Assembly: GCF_004962245.1 (NCBI RefSeq)
Contig: NZ_SUHQ01000018.1
Location: 84,014-148,013 of the forward strand
Direction: 5' to 3'
DNA length: 64,000 nt
From: Mesorhizobium sp.
GTDB taxonomy: Bacteria; Pseudomonadota; Alphaproteobacteria; Rhizobiales; Rhizobiaceae
Shown: positions 1 to 9,051 of the stretch, in pieces
How positions within the stretch are numbered: position 1 is the stretch's first letter
How the letters are laid out: each line of letters opens with the position of its first letter
Position numbers and translations under genes: made by a program
The notes under the pieces: generated by a model
The model's database searches: none
What the model was told of the DNA's origin: nothing
What the model saw: only the letters and a program-made list of their open reading frames with translations

Positions 1-360
1 GTAGCCGACGATCGTGATCGTATCGATGGCGTTGGCGCGCAACCAGTCCTCGAGGTCCGTACCGGTGAAGGCGCTCGGCAAGGTCTTTTCGACATAATGA
101 TCACGGCTTCGCCTTGATATCTCGGGATGCAATTCGGCGCCGTGGCTGCCCTTGGCGAAAACCGGTGACGTTTCGGGAGCCAATTGCTTGATGACCACGA
201 CCTTGACGCCTGCCTCGGCGGCCGCGTCCATTGCTCGTGCCGCGTTGACCACGCTGTCGCGAAACGGCGGATACTGGATGGCGAGGTTGCCGCCGTCATA
301 GTCGTTCTGGATGTCGACGACGATGAGGGCGCGGCGTGGTGCTTTGGCTGGCTCCGACAT
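1..360 (-). CDS. Isochorismatase-family cysteine hydrolase, 3' part missing at window edge
   Basis: Reading leftwards from an ATG at 360 gives 120 codons without a stop, running off the left edge. The N-terminus MSEPAKAPRRALIVVDIQND has the beta-strand and catalytic Asp (VVDIQND) of the isochorismatase/nicotinamidase fold. It is followed by a region with VVVIKQ and a histidine- and charge-rich stretch. The visible part stops at TITIVGY, just before where the family's nucleophilic Cys would be, so catalytic competence cannot be judged. It was too long in one direction for the ORF track because it has no stop inside the window. It diverges from the GlxA-type regulator at 488, a pairing that suggests the regulator controls it. 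The substrate is unknown. Confidence 0.8.
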   Translation of the reverse strand, partial: MSEPAKAPRRALIVVDIQNDYDGGNLAIQYPPFRDSVVNAARAMDAAAEAGVKVVVIKQLAPETSPVFAKGSHGAELHPEISRRSRDHYVEKTLPSAFTGTDLEDWLRANAIDTITIVGY

Positions 361-428
361 GGCGTTTTTCCTTTCCCGTTTGGCTTCGATTGGTCGAGGA
401 TAGCCCTGCCGCCAGATTGCAAAAGTGG

Positions 429-457
429 CCCAATTGACATTATTCGAAAGAATTGGG
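429..457. promoter_or_regulatory. Inverted repeat in the hydrolase/GlxA divergent promoter
   Basis: CCCAATT and AATTGGG form perfect 7-base arms separated by 15 bases, about 30 bases before the GlxA-type start. The position between divergent genes fits an operator for that regulator. Function is inferred only from symmetry and position. Confidence 0.4.
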
Positions 458-487
458 ACAATCAGCGCCTAGCCCTTTGGTGCTTCC

Positions 488-1474
488 ATGGCCGATCCGA
501 TCGTTGCCGCCATCGCCTTCGATGGCATCAGTCCGTTCCACCTTTCCGTGCCATGCCTTGTGTTCGGCGAGGATCGCGCCGCACTTGGCCTGCCGCGCTT
601 CGATTTCCGGGTCTGTGGGATCGAGAACGGACCGATCCGCACCGATGCCGGGCTGACCATAAGCGTTCCTCATGACCTCTCCATCCTCGATGACGCCGAC
701 ATCGTCATCGTGCCAAGCTGGAAAGAGCTGGAGAATCCTCCCCCGGCCGCCCTGACCGAGACGCTGCATCGCGCGCATCGGCGCGGCGCGCTGATCGTCG
801 GGCTCTGCCTCGGAACCTTCGCCATCGCCGCGACTGGCTTGCTTTCAGGCCGAAGGGCGACAACGCACTGGGCCTATACCGAACAGCTGCAGACGCTTTA
901 TCCCGACATCACCGTCGACGCGGACGTGCTTTACATCGACAATGGCGATGTCGTGACTTCGGCCGGCGTCGCCGCCGGACTTGACTGCTGTCTCCACATC
1001 GTACGGGCCCGGTATGGCGCGGAGGCAGCACTCCGGCTCGCCCGGCAGATCGTCCTGTCTCCCCATCGGCAAGGCGGGCAGGCGCAGTTCATAGAACGTC
1101 CCATCGCCAGGACCGGGAATGCGGACCGCTTCACACAGGCTCTCGACACGGTGCGCAAGACGCTGGGCGAGACGCACAGCCTGGACAGCGTCGCCGACGC
1201 CGCCGGCCTCACCCGCCGGACTTTCACGCGCCGCTTCCAAAAATCGATCGGCACCAGTTTCGGCGACTGGCTGATCGACCAGCGCGTCGCGCTGGCGCAG
1301 CGGCTGCTGGAAGCGACGGAGAAATCGATGGATATGGTCGCCTTCGAGGCCGGTTTCGGCAGCACCACCTCGCTGCGCCAGCATTTCGCGGCGCGGCTTA
1401 AAACCTCGCCGGTGCAGTATCGGCGCGAATTCTCGAAGAGCGCCGATCAGGACGCGCACGCCGCCTCGCGCTGA
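488..1474 (+). CDS. GlxA-type transcriptional regulator (DJ-1/PfpI domain plus AraC HTH)
   Basis: The 328-residue protein has a DJ-1/PfpI (class I amidotransferase-like) domain over roughly residues 5-185, with the nucleophile-elbow segment VGLCLGTFAIA. A C-terminal AraC/XylS double helix-turn-helix follows (about residues 220-320), with SVADAAGLTRRTFTRRFQ and the second-HTH signature FEAGFGSTTSLRQHF. This order and length are standard for GlxA-like regulators. The Cys in the elbow is present, but in this family the domain usually senses a ligand rather than catalysing. The ATG at 488 places the family N-terminus correctly. It diverges from the isochorismatase-type gene and probably controls it. 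The effector is unknown. Confidence 0.85.
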   Translation: MADPIVAAIAFDGISPFHLSVPCLVFGEDRAALGLPRFDFRVCGIENGPIRTDAGLTISVPHDLSILDDADIVIVPSWKELENPPPAALTETLHRAHRRGALIVGLCLGTFAIAATGLLSGRRATTHWAYTEQLQTLYPDITVDADVLYIDNGDVVTSAGVAAGLDCCLHIVRARYGAEAALRLARQIVLSPHRQGGQAQFIERPIARTGNADRFTQALDTVRKTLGETHSLDSVADAAGLTRRTFTRRFQKSIGTSFGDWLIDQRVALAQRLLEATEKSMDMVAFEAGFGSTTSLRQHFAARLKTSPVQYRREFSKSADQDAHAASR

Positions 1475-1483
1475 TCTGGATGC

Positions 1484-2041
1484 TCAGCCGCGCTTCACCG
1501 GTCGCGCCGGGTTGCCGACCACCGTGGTGTTTGCCTCCACGTCGCGCGTTACCACGGCACCCGCGCCGACGATGGCGCCGTCGCCAATGCTGATCCCGCC
1601 GAGGATGACCGCGCTGCCGCCGATCCACGCGCCGTCGCCGATCTCGACCGGCTTGGCGATCTCCAGCCCCGCCTGTCGGCCCGCTGCCTCCTTGTGGTGC
1701 TCGGCGCAATATATCTGCACGTTGGGGCCGAGCAGCGTTCCCTTGCCGATGCGGACTGGCGCCGTATCGAGAATGGTGCAGCCTGCATTGAGGAAGACAC
1801 CGTCGCCGAGAAAGAGATTGAAGCCATAGGCGCAGTGGAACGGCGCCTCGATCCGGGCGCCCTCGCCCGCAGCGCCGAGCAGCGACTTCAGCGCTGGTCC
1901 GATATCGCCACGTTGCCGGGGCGGCAGCGAATTATGCTCGAACACCGCGTCACGCGCGACGAGGCGTAGCGCCTCCAGTTCCGGGTCGAGGCAAGTGTAC
2001 CACTCGCCCGCCGCCATTTTTGTGCGTTCGCTTCCGGCCAT
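1484..2041 (-). CDS. Sugar O-acetyltransferase, left-handed beta-helix (Maa/LacA/NodL type)
   Basis: It has 185 residues with an N-terminal maltose-acetyltransferase segment (KMAAGEWYTCLDPEL) followed by hexapeptide repeats. The repeats end in the typical GGSAVILGGISIGDGAIVGA and VVGNPARPVKR. The catalytic His region YCAEHHKEAAGR is present. Proteins of this family transfer acetyl from acetyl-CoA to a sugar hydroxyl. NodL in rhizobia is one member, but nothing nearby points to Nod factor synthesis. The ORF track begins 11 codons earlier. I chose the ATG at 2041 because AGGAGG lies 8 bases upstream and the family N-terminus starts there. It converges on the GlxA gene with only a 9-base gap. 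Confidence 0.85.
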   Translation of the reverse strand: MAGSERTKMAAGEWYTCLDPELEALRLVARDAVFEHNSLPPRQRGDIGPALKSLLGAAGEGARIEAPFHCAYGFNLFLGDGVFLNAGCTILDTAPVRIGKGTLLGPNVQIYCAEHHKEAAGRQAGLEIAKPVEIGDGAWIGGSAVILGGISIGDGAIVGAGAVVTRDVEANTTVVGNPARPVKRG

Positions 2042-2202
2042 GGCGGCGCCTCCTGTCTTACCATGCTGTATCAACGTGGTGTCAAAGCACAGTCCATAAA
2101 AATCGGGTAACGCCAGAGATCACAGGCTCTGGTTAAATACCGCGCCTATGCTAGCCTGCTCCTGCAGGGTTGTCCTGAGCCCTGCTGTTGAGGGGATCAA
2201 GC

Positions 2203-2664
2203 ATGCTGTACATTCTTGCGCTTCTGATTGGCGTCGTCGCCGGCCTTCGTGCCATGACCGCGCCCGCTGCCGTCGCCTGGGGCGCCTATCTCGGCTGGCT
2301 GCCGGTCGCTGGTACCTGGGCTGGTTTCATGGGGCACTGGATCGCCGTCGGCATCTTCACCATCCTGGCCATCGTCGAACTGGTCACCGACCAGTTGCCG
2401 TCGACGCCGAGCCGCAAGGTGCCGCAGCAGCTCGGCGCGCGCATCGTCATGGGCGCCTTCACCGGCGCGGTGATCGGCGCGACCGGCGGCGCCACCATCG
2501 GCGGCCTGATCGCCGGCGCCATCGGCGCGGTGATCGGCACGCTGGGCGGCGCCGAGCTACGCAAACGCCTGGCCGCTACCTTCGGCAAGGACCCGCCCGC
2601 CGCCTTCATCGAGGACGCAGTGGCAATCGTCGGCGGCCTTCTCATCGTGGCGGCCGTGGCATGA
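2203..2664 (+). CDS. DUF4126-type small integral membrane protein
   Basis: The 153-residue hydrophobic protein has about four membrane segments and a long glycine/alanine/isoleucine zipper (GAVIGATGGATIGGLIAGAI) in the middle. This resembles DUF4126 proteins. The ORF track starts at TTG 2188. The ATG at 2203 is preferred because GAGGGG sits 7 bases before it. Its stop overlaps the next start as ATGA, so it is translationally coupled to the flavin reductase downstream. No function is established for the family. A link to redox chemistry is only suggested by the coupling. Confidence 0.75.
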   Translation: MLYILALLIGVVAGLRAMTAPAAVAWGAYLGWLPVAGTWAGFMGHWIAVGIFTILAIVELVTDQLPSTPSRKVPQQLGARIVMGAFTGAVIGATGGATIGGLIAGAIGAVIGTLGGAELRKRLAATFGKDPPAAFIEDAVAIVGGLLIVAAVA

Positions 2665-4037
2665 CGGCAAAGACATTCGACGCCATCATCATCGGCGCCG
2701 GACAGGCCGGCCCGTCGCTCGCCGGCCGGCTGACGGCAGCCGGCATGAGCGTGGCGCTGATCGAACGGAAACTGGTCGGCGGCACCTGCGTCAACACCGG
2801 CTGCATGCCGACCAAGGCCATGGTGGCAAGCGCCTATGCCGCACATCTGGCCCGTCGCGCCGCCGACTACGGCGTGACGCTCTCCGGTCCGGTCGGCGTC
2901 GACTACAAGGCGATCAAGGCGCGCAAGGACAAGGTGTCGAACGACGCCCGCGGCAACCTCGAAAGCTGGATTGCCGGCATGGACAAATGCGCGCTCTATC
3001 GCGGCCATGCGCGCTTCGAATCGGCCAACAGCGTGCGTGTCGGCGCCGATCTGCTGAGCGCCGAGAAGATCTTCCTCAACACCGGCGGCCGCGCCTCGGT
3101 GCCCGACCTGCCCGGTGTCAACGACATTTCGTACCTGACCAATTCGTCGATGATGGATCTCGACGAGTTGCCGCGCCACCTCATAGTCGTCGGCGGCAGC
3201 TACATCTCGCTCGAATTCGCGCAGATGTTCCGCCGTTTCGGTTCAGAGGTCACGGTGATCGAAAAGAGCCCACGGCTGATCGGCCGCGAGGACGAGGATG
3301 TCTCAGCCGCCATCCTGTCCATTCTCGAAAACGAAGCCATCACCGTCCATCTCGGCGCCGACGACATACGCTTTGTCAAACATGGCAACGACATCGCCGT
3401 GACTTTCTCCGCCGGCAAGGCGGCGGCGGTCGGCTCGCATGTGCTGCTGGCAGTAGGCCGGACGCCCAACACCGACGATCTCGACCTCAACAGGGCCGGC
3501 GTCGAGGTCGACAAACGCGGCTTCATCGTCGTCGACGACCAATTGCGCGCCAGCGTGCCCGGCATCTGGGCGATGGGCGACTGCAACGGCAAGGGCGCCT
3601 TCACCCACACCTCCTACAACGACTACGAGATCGTTGCCGCCAATCTGCTCGACAACGATCAGCGCAAGGTGAGCGACCGCATCGAGGCCTATGCCCTCTA
3701 TATCGATCCGCCGCTCGGCCGCTGCGGCATGACCGAAGCGGCGGTAAGAAAATCCGGCCGTCGCGCGCTTGTCGGCCAGCGGCCGATGACCCGCGTCGGC
3801 CGCGCCGTCGAGAAAGGCGAGACGCAAGGTTTCATGAAGATCCTGGTCGACGCCGACACCAAGGAAATCCTCGGCTGTTCGGTGCTCGGCCCCGGCGGCG
3901 ACGAGGCGATACACTGCGTGCTCGACCTGATGTACGCCAAGGCGCCGATTAGCACGCTGGCGCGGGCGATGCATATCCATCCCAACGTCTCGGAACTCCT
4001 GCCCACCATCGCCCAGGAGCTGAAGCCGCTGGCATAG
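2661..4037 (+). CDS. Pyridine nucleotide-disulfide oxidoreductase (mercuric reductase-like)
   Basis: The 458-residue class I flavoprotein disulfide reductase has an N-terminal FAD-binding IIIGAGQAGPSLA, then the redox-active disulfide motif GGTCVNTGCMPTK. An NAD(P)-binding segment (LIVVGGSYISLEFAQMF) follows, then the second FAD motif VPGIWAMGDCNGKGAF and the C-terminal dimerisation domain ending in the HIHPNVSELLP segment. The His-Pro pair there serves as the active-site base in related enzymes. There is no extra N-terminal heavy-metal domain and no C-terminal Cys pair, so it is probably not a true mercuric reductase. The substrate is unknown. The ATG overlaps the stop of the membrane protein upstream. 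Confidence 0.88.
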   Translation: MTAKTFDAIIIGAGQAGPSLAGRLTAAGMSVALIERKLVGGTCVNTGCMPTKAMVASAYAAHLARRAADYGVTLSGPVGVDYKAIKARKDKVSNDARGNLESWIAGMDKCALYRGHARFESANSVRVGADLLSAEKIFLNTGGRASVPDLPGVNDISYLTNSSMMDLDELPRHLIVVGGSYISLEFAQMFRRFGSEVTVIEKSPRLIGREDEDVSAAILSILENEAITVHLGADDIRFVKHGNDIAVTFSAGKAAAVGSHVLLAVGRTPNTDDLDLNRAGVEVDKRGFIVVDDQLRASVPGIWAMGDCNGKGAFTHTSYNDYEIVAANLLDNDQRKVSDRIEAYALYIDPPLGRCGMTEAAVRKSGRRALVGQRPMTRVGRAVEKGETQGFMKILVDADTKEILGCSVLGPGGDEAIHCVLDLMYAKAPISTLARAMHIHPNVSELLPTIAQELKPLA

Positions 4038-4149
4038 GCCGGGCGCAGGCCGGGCAACTCGTTGCGCCCATAGCCCCGCGGACTGGACCAATCGACAGCG
4101 TATTGGGGAAAGGGCATGTGTTCGGCCTCTTTTTCCTGGAGGCATTCCC

Positions 4150-5238
4150 ATGCAGAAATCGATCGAGCGCATCGCCGGCGACACCGAGGGCGTTTCCTAC
4201 GAATTCCCGGTGTTCCGCTTCGAAGGGTTCCGCTTCGAAGGAGCGGACAAGGCGGCACCGTCAGCCTATCTGCAGGCAGCGCTTCATGCCGGCGAACTGC
4301 CGGGCGTCGTTGCCATCGACGCGCTGGTGCCGATGCTTGAAAAGGCGGAGGCCGAAGGTCGCATCAAGGGCAATATCACCATCGTGCCCCAGGCCAATCC
4401 GATCGGCCGCGCCCAGTATCATTTCGGCGAGCATCAGGGCCGTTTCCACTTGGGCACGCGCACCAACTTCAACCGCGGCTTTCCGCTATTGGCCGCGCCG
4501 GACACGGCACTCTTGCCGGACACCACGCTTGGCACGGCCGACCAGCGGCTAAAGACCCGGCTGCTGCAATTGTCGATCGGCCACGACATCGTCCTTGACC
4601 TGCATTGCGACGACGAGGGCCTCGCCTATCTCTACGTCCACGCCAGCATGTGGCCGGCGATGGCCGATTGTGCGGCGGCCATGGCCGTCGATGCGGTGGT
4701 GCTGTGGGAAGAGGACACCGACGGCACTTTCGAAGGCGCCTCGATCATGCCGTATCTGAAGGCCCCGGCCGAAGTGGCGCGGTTTGACCGGCGCGTCGCC
4801 ACCACGGTCGAGTATCGCGGCATACTCGATGTCGACGGCGCTCTCGCCGGCTCCGACGCCAAAGGGCTCTATCGGCTGCTGGTGGCGCGCGGTGTGATCC
4901 AGGATCAGGCCTCGCCCGCGCCCAGCGGCTTTACCGGCCCCAGCTCTTTTACCGGTATCGTCGCACCGCTCGAGAACATCGATATGATGCCGGCGCCCCG
5001 GGCGGGCGCGGTCCTTTACGACGTGAAACCCGGCGACCGTGTGGCAAAGGGCGCGCTGCTCGCCACCATCGTCCATGCGCCGGGCGAGGCCGGCGGCCGC
5101 ACGCAGGTGTTCGCACCGCAGGCGGGTGTCATCCTGACACGGCGTTCCCGGCGCATCATCCGCGTCGGCGAGGACCTGCTGAAGCTGGTCGGAGACAAGA
5201 AGAGTGCCGATGCACGGTCGGGGACCCTGGAGGACTGA
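4150..5238 (+). CDS. Succinylglutamate desuccinylase/aspartoacylase-family zinc deacylase
   Basis: It has 362 residues. LHAGELPG supplies the metal-binding His and Glu of the M14-like AstE/AspA fold, and DLHCDDEG supplies the third ligand region. The C-terminal part (about residues 280-350) is a beta-barrel with the biotinyl-like sequence VKPGDRVAKGALLATI. Family members hydrolyse N-acyl amino acids or related amides. The substrate here is unknown. A short in-frame repeat near the N-terminus (FEGFRFEG) comes from a tandem duplication of cgcttcgaagg. The gene starts 112 bases after the flavin reductase and 93 bases before trpL, and looks monocistronic. Confidence 0.82.
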   Translation: MQKSIERIAGDTEGVSYEFPVFRFEGFRFEGADKAAPSAYLQAALHAGELPGVVAIDALVPMLEKAEAEGRIKGNITIVPQANPIGRAQYHFGEHQGRFHLGTRTNFNRGFPLLAAPDTALLPDTTLGTADQRLKTRLLQLSIGHDIVLDLHCDDEGLAYLYVHASMWPAMADCAAAMAVDAVVLWEEDTDGTFEGASIMPYLKAPAEVARFDRRVATTVEYRGILDVDGALAGSDAKGLYRLLVARGVIQDQASPAPSGFTGPSSFTGIVAPLENIDMMPAPRAGAVLYDVKPGDRVAKGALLATIVHAPGEAGGRTQVFAPQAGVILTRRSRRIIRVGEDLLKLVGDKKSADARSGTLED

Positions 5239-5331
5239 GACTCAAGCCCTTCCCTAGGCCCTTCGCCCCTCCCCTGGCCCTTCATTGAATCCAGTTGCGC
5301 GGCCGCTCAATCGCCGCTATTGGAATCGCCC

Positions 5332-5376
5332 ATGAACATGCGCTCGATCAAGACCGTTTGGTGGTGGGCTCGCTGA
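5332..5376 (+). CDS. trpL: trp operon leader peptide (three consecutive Trp codons)
   Basis: A 14-codon ORF encodes MNMRSIKTVWWWAR, with tandem Trp codons at 5359-5367 and stop TGA at 5374. It is too short for the ORF track. GGAA lies about 10 bases upstream. It sits 122 bases before trpE(G) and is followed by the antiterminator and terminator elements listed separately. Rhizobial trpE(G) genes are known to be controlled by attenuation through such a leader. Ribosome stalling at the Trp codons when charged tRNA-Trp is scarce would allow read-through. The identification rests on codon content and position and is strong. Confidence 0.93.
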   Translation: MNMRSIKTVWWWAR

Positions 5377-5378
5377 CA

Positions 5379-5453
5379 GCGGCCTGTTCGAACGCGTGCG
5401 CGTGAAAATAGAAGGTGGCCGCAACGGAATGTCCGGGCGGCCATTTGTTTTTC
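5379..5453 (+). terminator. trp attenuator: antiterminator segment and rho-independent terminator
   Basis: The terminator is TGGCCGC (5416-5422) pairing with GCGGCCA (5437-5443), followed by TTTGTTTTT. The upstream segment GCGGCC at 5379-5384 is complementary to GGCCGC at 5417-5422 and so can pair with the same arm instead, giving the antiterminator. This segment begins just 3 bases after the trpL stop. A ribosome stalled on the Trp codons leaves it free, while one at the stop codon covers it. Confidence 0.88.
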
Positions 5454-5498
5454 TAGGCATTCCCGGGTCCGTTGCCCAATACGCTGATGGAGACGGCA

Positions 5499-7688
5499 AT
5501 GACGACGAAAATTCTGGAGAACGGGGCGGAGCGCTTCGTCACGGCCGGTGGCGTGGCGATTACCCGCGAGCGCCACGACCGGCCTTACGAAGGCGCGATC
5601 GACGCCTATATCGACGGCCTGAATGCGCGCCGTGGCGCCGTGTTTTCCTCGAATTACGAATATCCCGGCCGCTACACGCGCTGGGACACCGCCATCATCG
5701 ACCCACCGCTGGTGATCTCGGCGCGCGGCCGCGCCATGCGCATCGAGGCGCTGAACAGCCGTGGCGAGGTGCTTTTGCCGGTGATCGGCAAGGCGCTCGG
5801 CGGGCTTGACGACGTGACGATCGCCGAGACGTCGAAGAGACTGATCCGCCTCGACGTGGCCGAGCCCAGCCGCGTCTTCACCGAAGAGGAACGCAGCCGC
5901 GTTCCCTCCGTCTTCACCGTCCTGCGCGCCATCACCGCCTTGTTCAGGACGGAGGAAGACGCCAATCTCGGGCTCTACGGCGCCTTCGGCTACGATCTCG
6001 CCTTCCAGTTCGACCCGGTCGACTACAAGCTCGAGCGCGAACGAAGCCAGCGCGATCTTGTGCTGTTCCTGCCCGACGAGATTTTGGTCGTCGACCACTA
6101 TTCGACCAAGGCCTGGACCGACCGCTACGACTATTCGGGCGACGGGTTTTCGACGGAAGGCCTGCCGCGCGACGAAATCGTCGAGCCGTTCAAGACAGCC
6201 GACCGCATCCCGCCGCGCGGCGACCATGAGCCCGGCGAATATGCCAATCTGGTGCGCAAGGCGATGGAGAGTTTCAAACGCGGCGACCTGTTCGAAGTCG
6301 TGCCCGGCCAGATGTTCTACGAGCGCTGCGAGACGCCGCCCTCCGACATCTCCCGCAAGCTGAAGACCATCAACCCCTCACCCTATTCCTTCTTCATCAA
6401 CCTCGGCGAAGGCGAATATCTGATCGGCGCCTCGCCCGAAATGTTCGTGCGCGTCAACGGCCGCCGAGTCGAGACCTGCCCGATCTCCGGCACGATCAAG
6501 CGCGGCGACGACGCCATTTCCGATAGCGAGCAGATCCTGAAGCTGCTCAATTCGAAGAAGGACGAATCCGAGCTGACCATGTGCTCGGACGTCGACCGCA
6601 ACGACAAGTCGAGGGTCTGCGACCCGGGCTCTGTGCGCGTCATCGGCCGCCGTCAGATCGAGATGTATTCACGGCTGATCCACACCGTCGACCACATCGA
6701 GGGACGGCTGCGCGAAGGCATGGACGCCTTCGACGCGTTCCTGTCGCATGCCTGGGCGGTCACCGTCACCGGCGCGCCGAAATTATGGGCCATGCGCTTC
6801 ATCGAACAGAACGAGAAGAGCCCGCGCGCCTGGTATGGCGGAGCGATCGGCATGGTCAATTTCAACGGCGACATGAACACCGGCCTGACGCTTCGCACCA
6901 TTCGCATCAAGGACGGCATCGCCGAGGTGCGCGCCGGCGCCACGCTGCTCTTCGACAGTATTCCCGAGGAAGAAGAAGCTGAAACCGAACTGAAGGCATC
7001 CGCCATGCTCTCCGCCATCCGCGACGCCAAATCAGGCAATACCGCCGAAACCGAACGCAGCACCGCGCGCGTCGGCGACGGCGTCAACATCCTGCTGGTC
7101 GACCATGAAGACTCCTTCGTCCACACGCTGGCCAACTATTTCCGCCAGACCGGCGCCAATGTCTCGACCGTGCGCACACCTGTGCCGGACGAGGTCTTCG
7201 ACCGGCTGAAGCCAAACCTGGTCGTGCTGTCGCCCGGCCCCGGCACGCCGAAGGACTTCGACTGCGCTGCCACCATCAAACGGGCCCGCGCGCGCGACCT
7301 GCCGATCTTCGGCGTCTGCCTCGGCCTGCAGGCGCTGGCCGAAGCCTATGGCGGGGAACTGCGCCAACTGCACGTGCCGATGCATGGCAAGCCGTCGCGC
7401 ATCCGCGTGTCGAAGCCGGGCATCATCTTTTCCGGCCTGCCCAAGGAGGTGACGGTCGGCCGCTATCACTCGATCTTCGCCGATCCGGTGCGCTTGCCCG
7501 ACGACTTCATCGTCACGGCCGAGACGGAAGAAGGTGTCATCATGGCCTTCGAGCACCGCAAGGAGCCGATCGCCGCGGTGCAGTTCCATCCGGAATCGAT
7601 CATGACGCTCGGCCACAATGCCGGCATGCGCATCATCGAGAACATCGTTGCGCATCTGCCGCGCAAGGCCAGCGAGAAGGCGGCTTAG
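5499..7688 (+). CDS. trpE(G): Anthranilate synthase, fused TrpE-TrpG
   Basis: The 729-residue enzyme makes anthranilate from chorismate and glutamine, the first step of tryptophan synthesis. Residues about 1-500 form the TrpE chorismate-utilising domain ([55 protein letters not shown]). Residues about 530-725 form the glutamine amidotransferase with catalytic Cys in [16 protein letters not shown] and His/Glu in VQFHPESIM. Fusion in this order is characteristic of rhizobia. The ATG at 5499, with GGAG 6 bases upstream, is preferred over the ORF-track TTG at 5472. Expression is expected to be set by the trpL attenuator. Confidence 0.97.
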   Translation: MTTKILENGAERFVTAGGVAITRERHDRPYEGAIDAYIDGLNARRGAVFSSNYEYPGRYTRWDTAIIDPPLVISARGRAMRIEALNSRGEVLLPVIGKALGGLDDVTIAETSKRLIRLDVAEPSRVFTEEERSRVPSVFTVLRAITALFRTEEDANLGLYGAFGYDLAFQFDPVDYKLERERSQRDLVLFLPDEILVVDHYSTKAWTDRYDYSGDGFSTEGLPRDEIVEPFKTADRIPPRGDHEPGEYANLVRKAMESFKRGDLFEVVPGQMFYERCETPPSDISRKLKTINPSPYSFFINLGEGEYLIGASPEMFVRVNGRRVETCPISGTIKRGDDAISDSEQILKLLNSKKDESELTMCSDVDRNDKSRVCDPGSVRVIGRRQIEMYSRLIHTVDHIEGRLREGMDAFDAFLSHAWAVTVTGAPKLWAMRFIEQNEKSPRAWYGGAIGMVNFNGDMNTGLTLRTIRIKDGIAEVRAGATLLFDSIPEEEEAETELKASAMLSAIRDAKSGNTAETERSTARVGDGVNILLVDHEDSFVHTLANYFRQTGANVSTVRTPVPDEVFDRLKPNLVVLSPGPGTPKDFDCAATIKRARARDLPIFGVCLGLQALAEAYGGELRQLHVPMHGKPSRIRVSKPGIIFSGLPKEVTVGRYHSIFADPVRLPDDFIVTAETEEGVIMAFEHRKEPIAAVQFHPESIMTLGHNAGMRIIENIVAHLPRKASEKAA

Positions 7689-7693
7689 CCACC

Positions 7694-8641
7694 ATGGCCG
7701 AAACGGAAAACAGGACAGCGACCGCAGCAAACGCGGCCGCCAAGCGCAAGATCGCGCGCCTCGCCTTCTGGTCGATCGTCATCGCCTTCCTGGTAATGGG
7801 ACTGAAGTTTGTTGCCTGGCGGATCACCGGCTCTGTCGCCCTCTATTCCGACGCGCTGGAATCCATCGTCAACGTCATCACCGCGACCGCCGCTCTCTGG
7901 GCGATCCGCATCAGCCATAAACCGGCCGACAGCGACCACCCGTTCGGTCATCACAAGGCCGAGTATTTCTCCGCGGTACTTGAGGGTGTGCTGATCGTCG
8001 TGGCAGCGCTGCTGATCATAGCCAAGGTGTGGCAGTCGCTGCAGAACCCGGCACCGCTCGAACAGCCTTGGGAAGGCTTGACGATTAACGCCGTCGCGGC
8101 TCTCGTCAACGCAATATGGGCTTTCCTGCTGATCCGCAACGGCCGCGCCAAACGTTCGCCGGCGCTGGTCGCCGACGGCCAGCACATCATGACCGACGTG
8201 CTGACTTCGGTCGGTGTCATCGTGGGCCTTGTCGCCGCAGTGATGACCGGCTGGCAAATCCTCGACCCGTTGCTTGCGCTCCTCGTAGCGGTGAACATTC
8301 TCTACCAGGGCTGGAAGCTTACTGGAGAATCGCTAAGCGGCCTCATGGACCGCGCCGTCGACACGCGGGAACACATGCACATCCGCGACATCATCTCGGC
8401 CAATTGCAAGGGGGCGCTGGAGGTCCATGATTTGAAGACGCGCATCGCCGGCCGCGCCACCTTCATCGAATTCCACCTGGTCGTCGACGCCGATATGTCG
8501 GTTGGCGCCAGCCACGTCATCTGTGACCGCATCGAGGACGCGCTGAAGGCAGAAATCCCCTCGGTTCGCGTCACCATCCATGTCGAGCCCGACGATGAGG
8601 CAAAGCTGCCCAAGGGCACAACGGCCGTGCCGTTCGCGTGA
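7694..8641 (+). CDS. Cation diffusion facilitator (CDF) family metal/proton antiporter
   Basis: The 315-residue inner-membrane protein has about six transmembrane helices over residues 20-210 and a cytoplasmic ferredoxin-like domain at the end. The metal-site residues are visible as ALYSDALESIVN in TM2 and HIMTDVLTS in TM5, together with the family segment SDHPFGHHKAEYFSA. CDF proteins export Zn, Fe, Mn or Co in exchange for protons. The specificity cannot be read with certainty. It starts 5 bases after trpE(G) and may share transcripts, although no functional link is expected. Its stop codon lies inside an 18-base tandem duplication. Confidence 0.9.
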   Translation: MAETENRTATAANAAAKRKIARLAFWSIVIAFLVMGLKFVAWRITGSVALYSDALESIVNVITATAALWAIRISHKPADSDHPFGHHKAEYFSAVLEGVLIVVAALLIIAKVWQSLQNPAPLEQPWEGLTINAVAALVNAIWAFLLIRNGRAKRSPALVADGQHIMTDVLTSVGVIVGLVAAVMTGWQILDPLLALLVAVNILYQGWKLTGESLSGLMDRAVDTREHMHIRDIISANCKGALEVHDLKTRIAGRATFIEFHLVVDADMSVGASHVICDRIEDALKAEIPSVRVTIHVEPDDEAKLPKGTTAVPFA

Positions 8642-8674
8642 GGCGATTCACCAAGTTGAGGCGATTCACCAAGT
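8639..8674. repeat. Perfect 18-base tandem duplication between CDF gene and vapC
   Basis: TGAGGCGATTCACCAAGT occurs twice back to back. The first copy begins with the CDF stop codon and the second contains the vapC stop codon on the other strand. The duplication therefore separates the ends of two convergent genes and looks recent, since the copies are identical. Confidence 0.9.
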
Positions 8675-9051
8675 CTCGATTGTGAGGTTTTTGATCCGCT
8701 CGAATTCCCGTACATTGCGGGTTATTAGCGTGAGGTGCCGGGCACGCGCCTGCCCACCAATCAGCGCATCATAGGGACCAATCGGGGTCCCGACGTTGCA
8801 AGCGTTGCCCGAATCTCGCCGGCATGCCTTGCATCTTCCCGATCGAATTCGAGTACCGGGAACCGGAGCGCTTCGATGCGCGCCAGATTGTCGGCCTTTC
8901 GCCGGCTCTTTTGAGCACCGTAGTAGAATTCGTGCACGACAATGGCCGAAAGTGCGAAATCCTGCGGCCTGTGTGGCTTGAGCCGCGCCTGCAGATCTGC
9001 GTCGCCTTTCATGATCGCGATGACGGCATTGGTATCGAGCAGATAGATCAC
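8666..9051 (-). pseudogene. vapC: VapC-family PIN-domain toxin, frameshifted
   Basis: From the GTG at 9051 the frame reads MIYLLDTNAVIAIM with PIN-domain acidic residues (LLDTN, VVHEFYYGA, FDRED), but stops at 8761 after LATSGPRLVPMMR. The neighbouring minus frame (down to 8666) continues as TPIGPYDALIGGQARAR and LITRNVREFERI, which is the missing C-terminal half with the last acidic residue. One base appears to be missing in the run GGGACCCC near 8787. The toxin, an RNase in this family, is therefore probably inactive, unless the frameshift is a sequencing error. The GTG start overlaps the vapB stop (GTGA), so the pair was once coupled. Confidence 0.85.

Noticed and set aside
2286-3179. 297-codon minus ORF and other long antisense frames (e.g. 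3303-4184, 5307-6227, 16595-17662, 18244-19467)
   Set aside because: These are antisense shadows of high-GC genes with full domain matches on the other strand. Their translations are rich in His/Arg/Gly/Asp and lack family motifs.
2661-4037. Calling the flavin reductase a mercuric reductase (merA)
   Set aside because: It lacks the C-terminal vicinal Cys pair and the N-terminal metal-binding domain, and no mer genes are adjacent.
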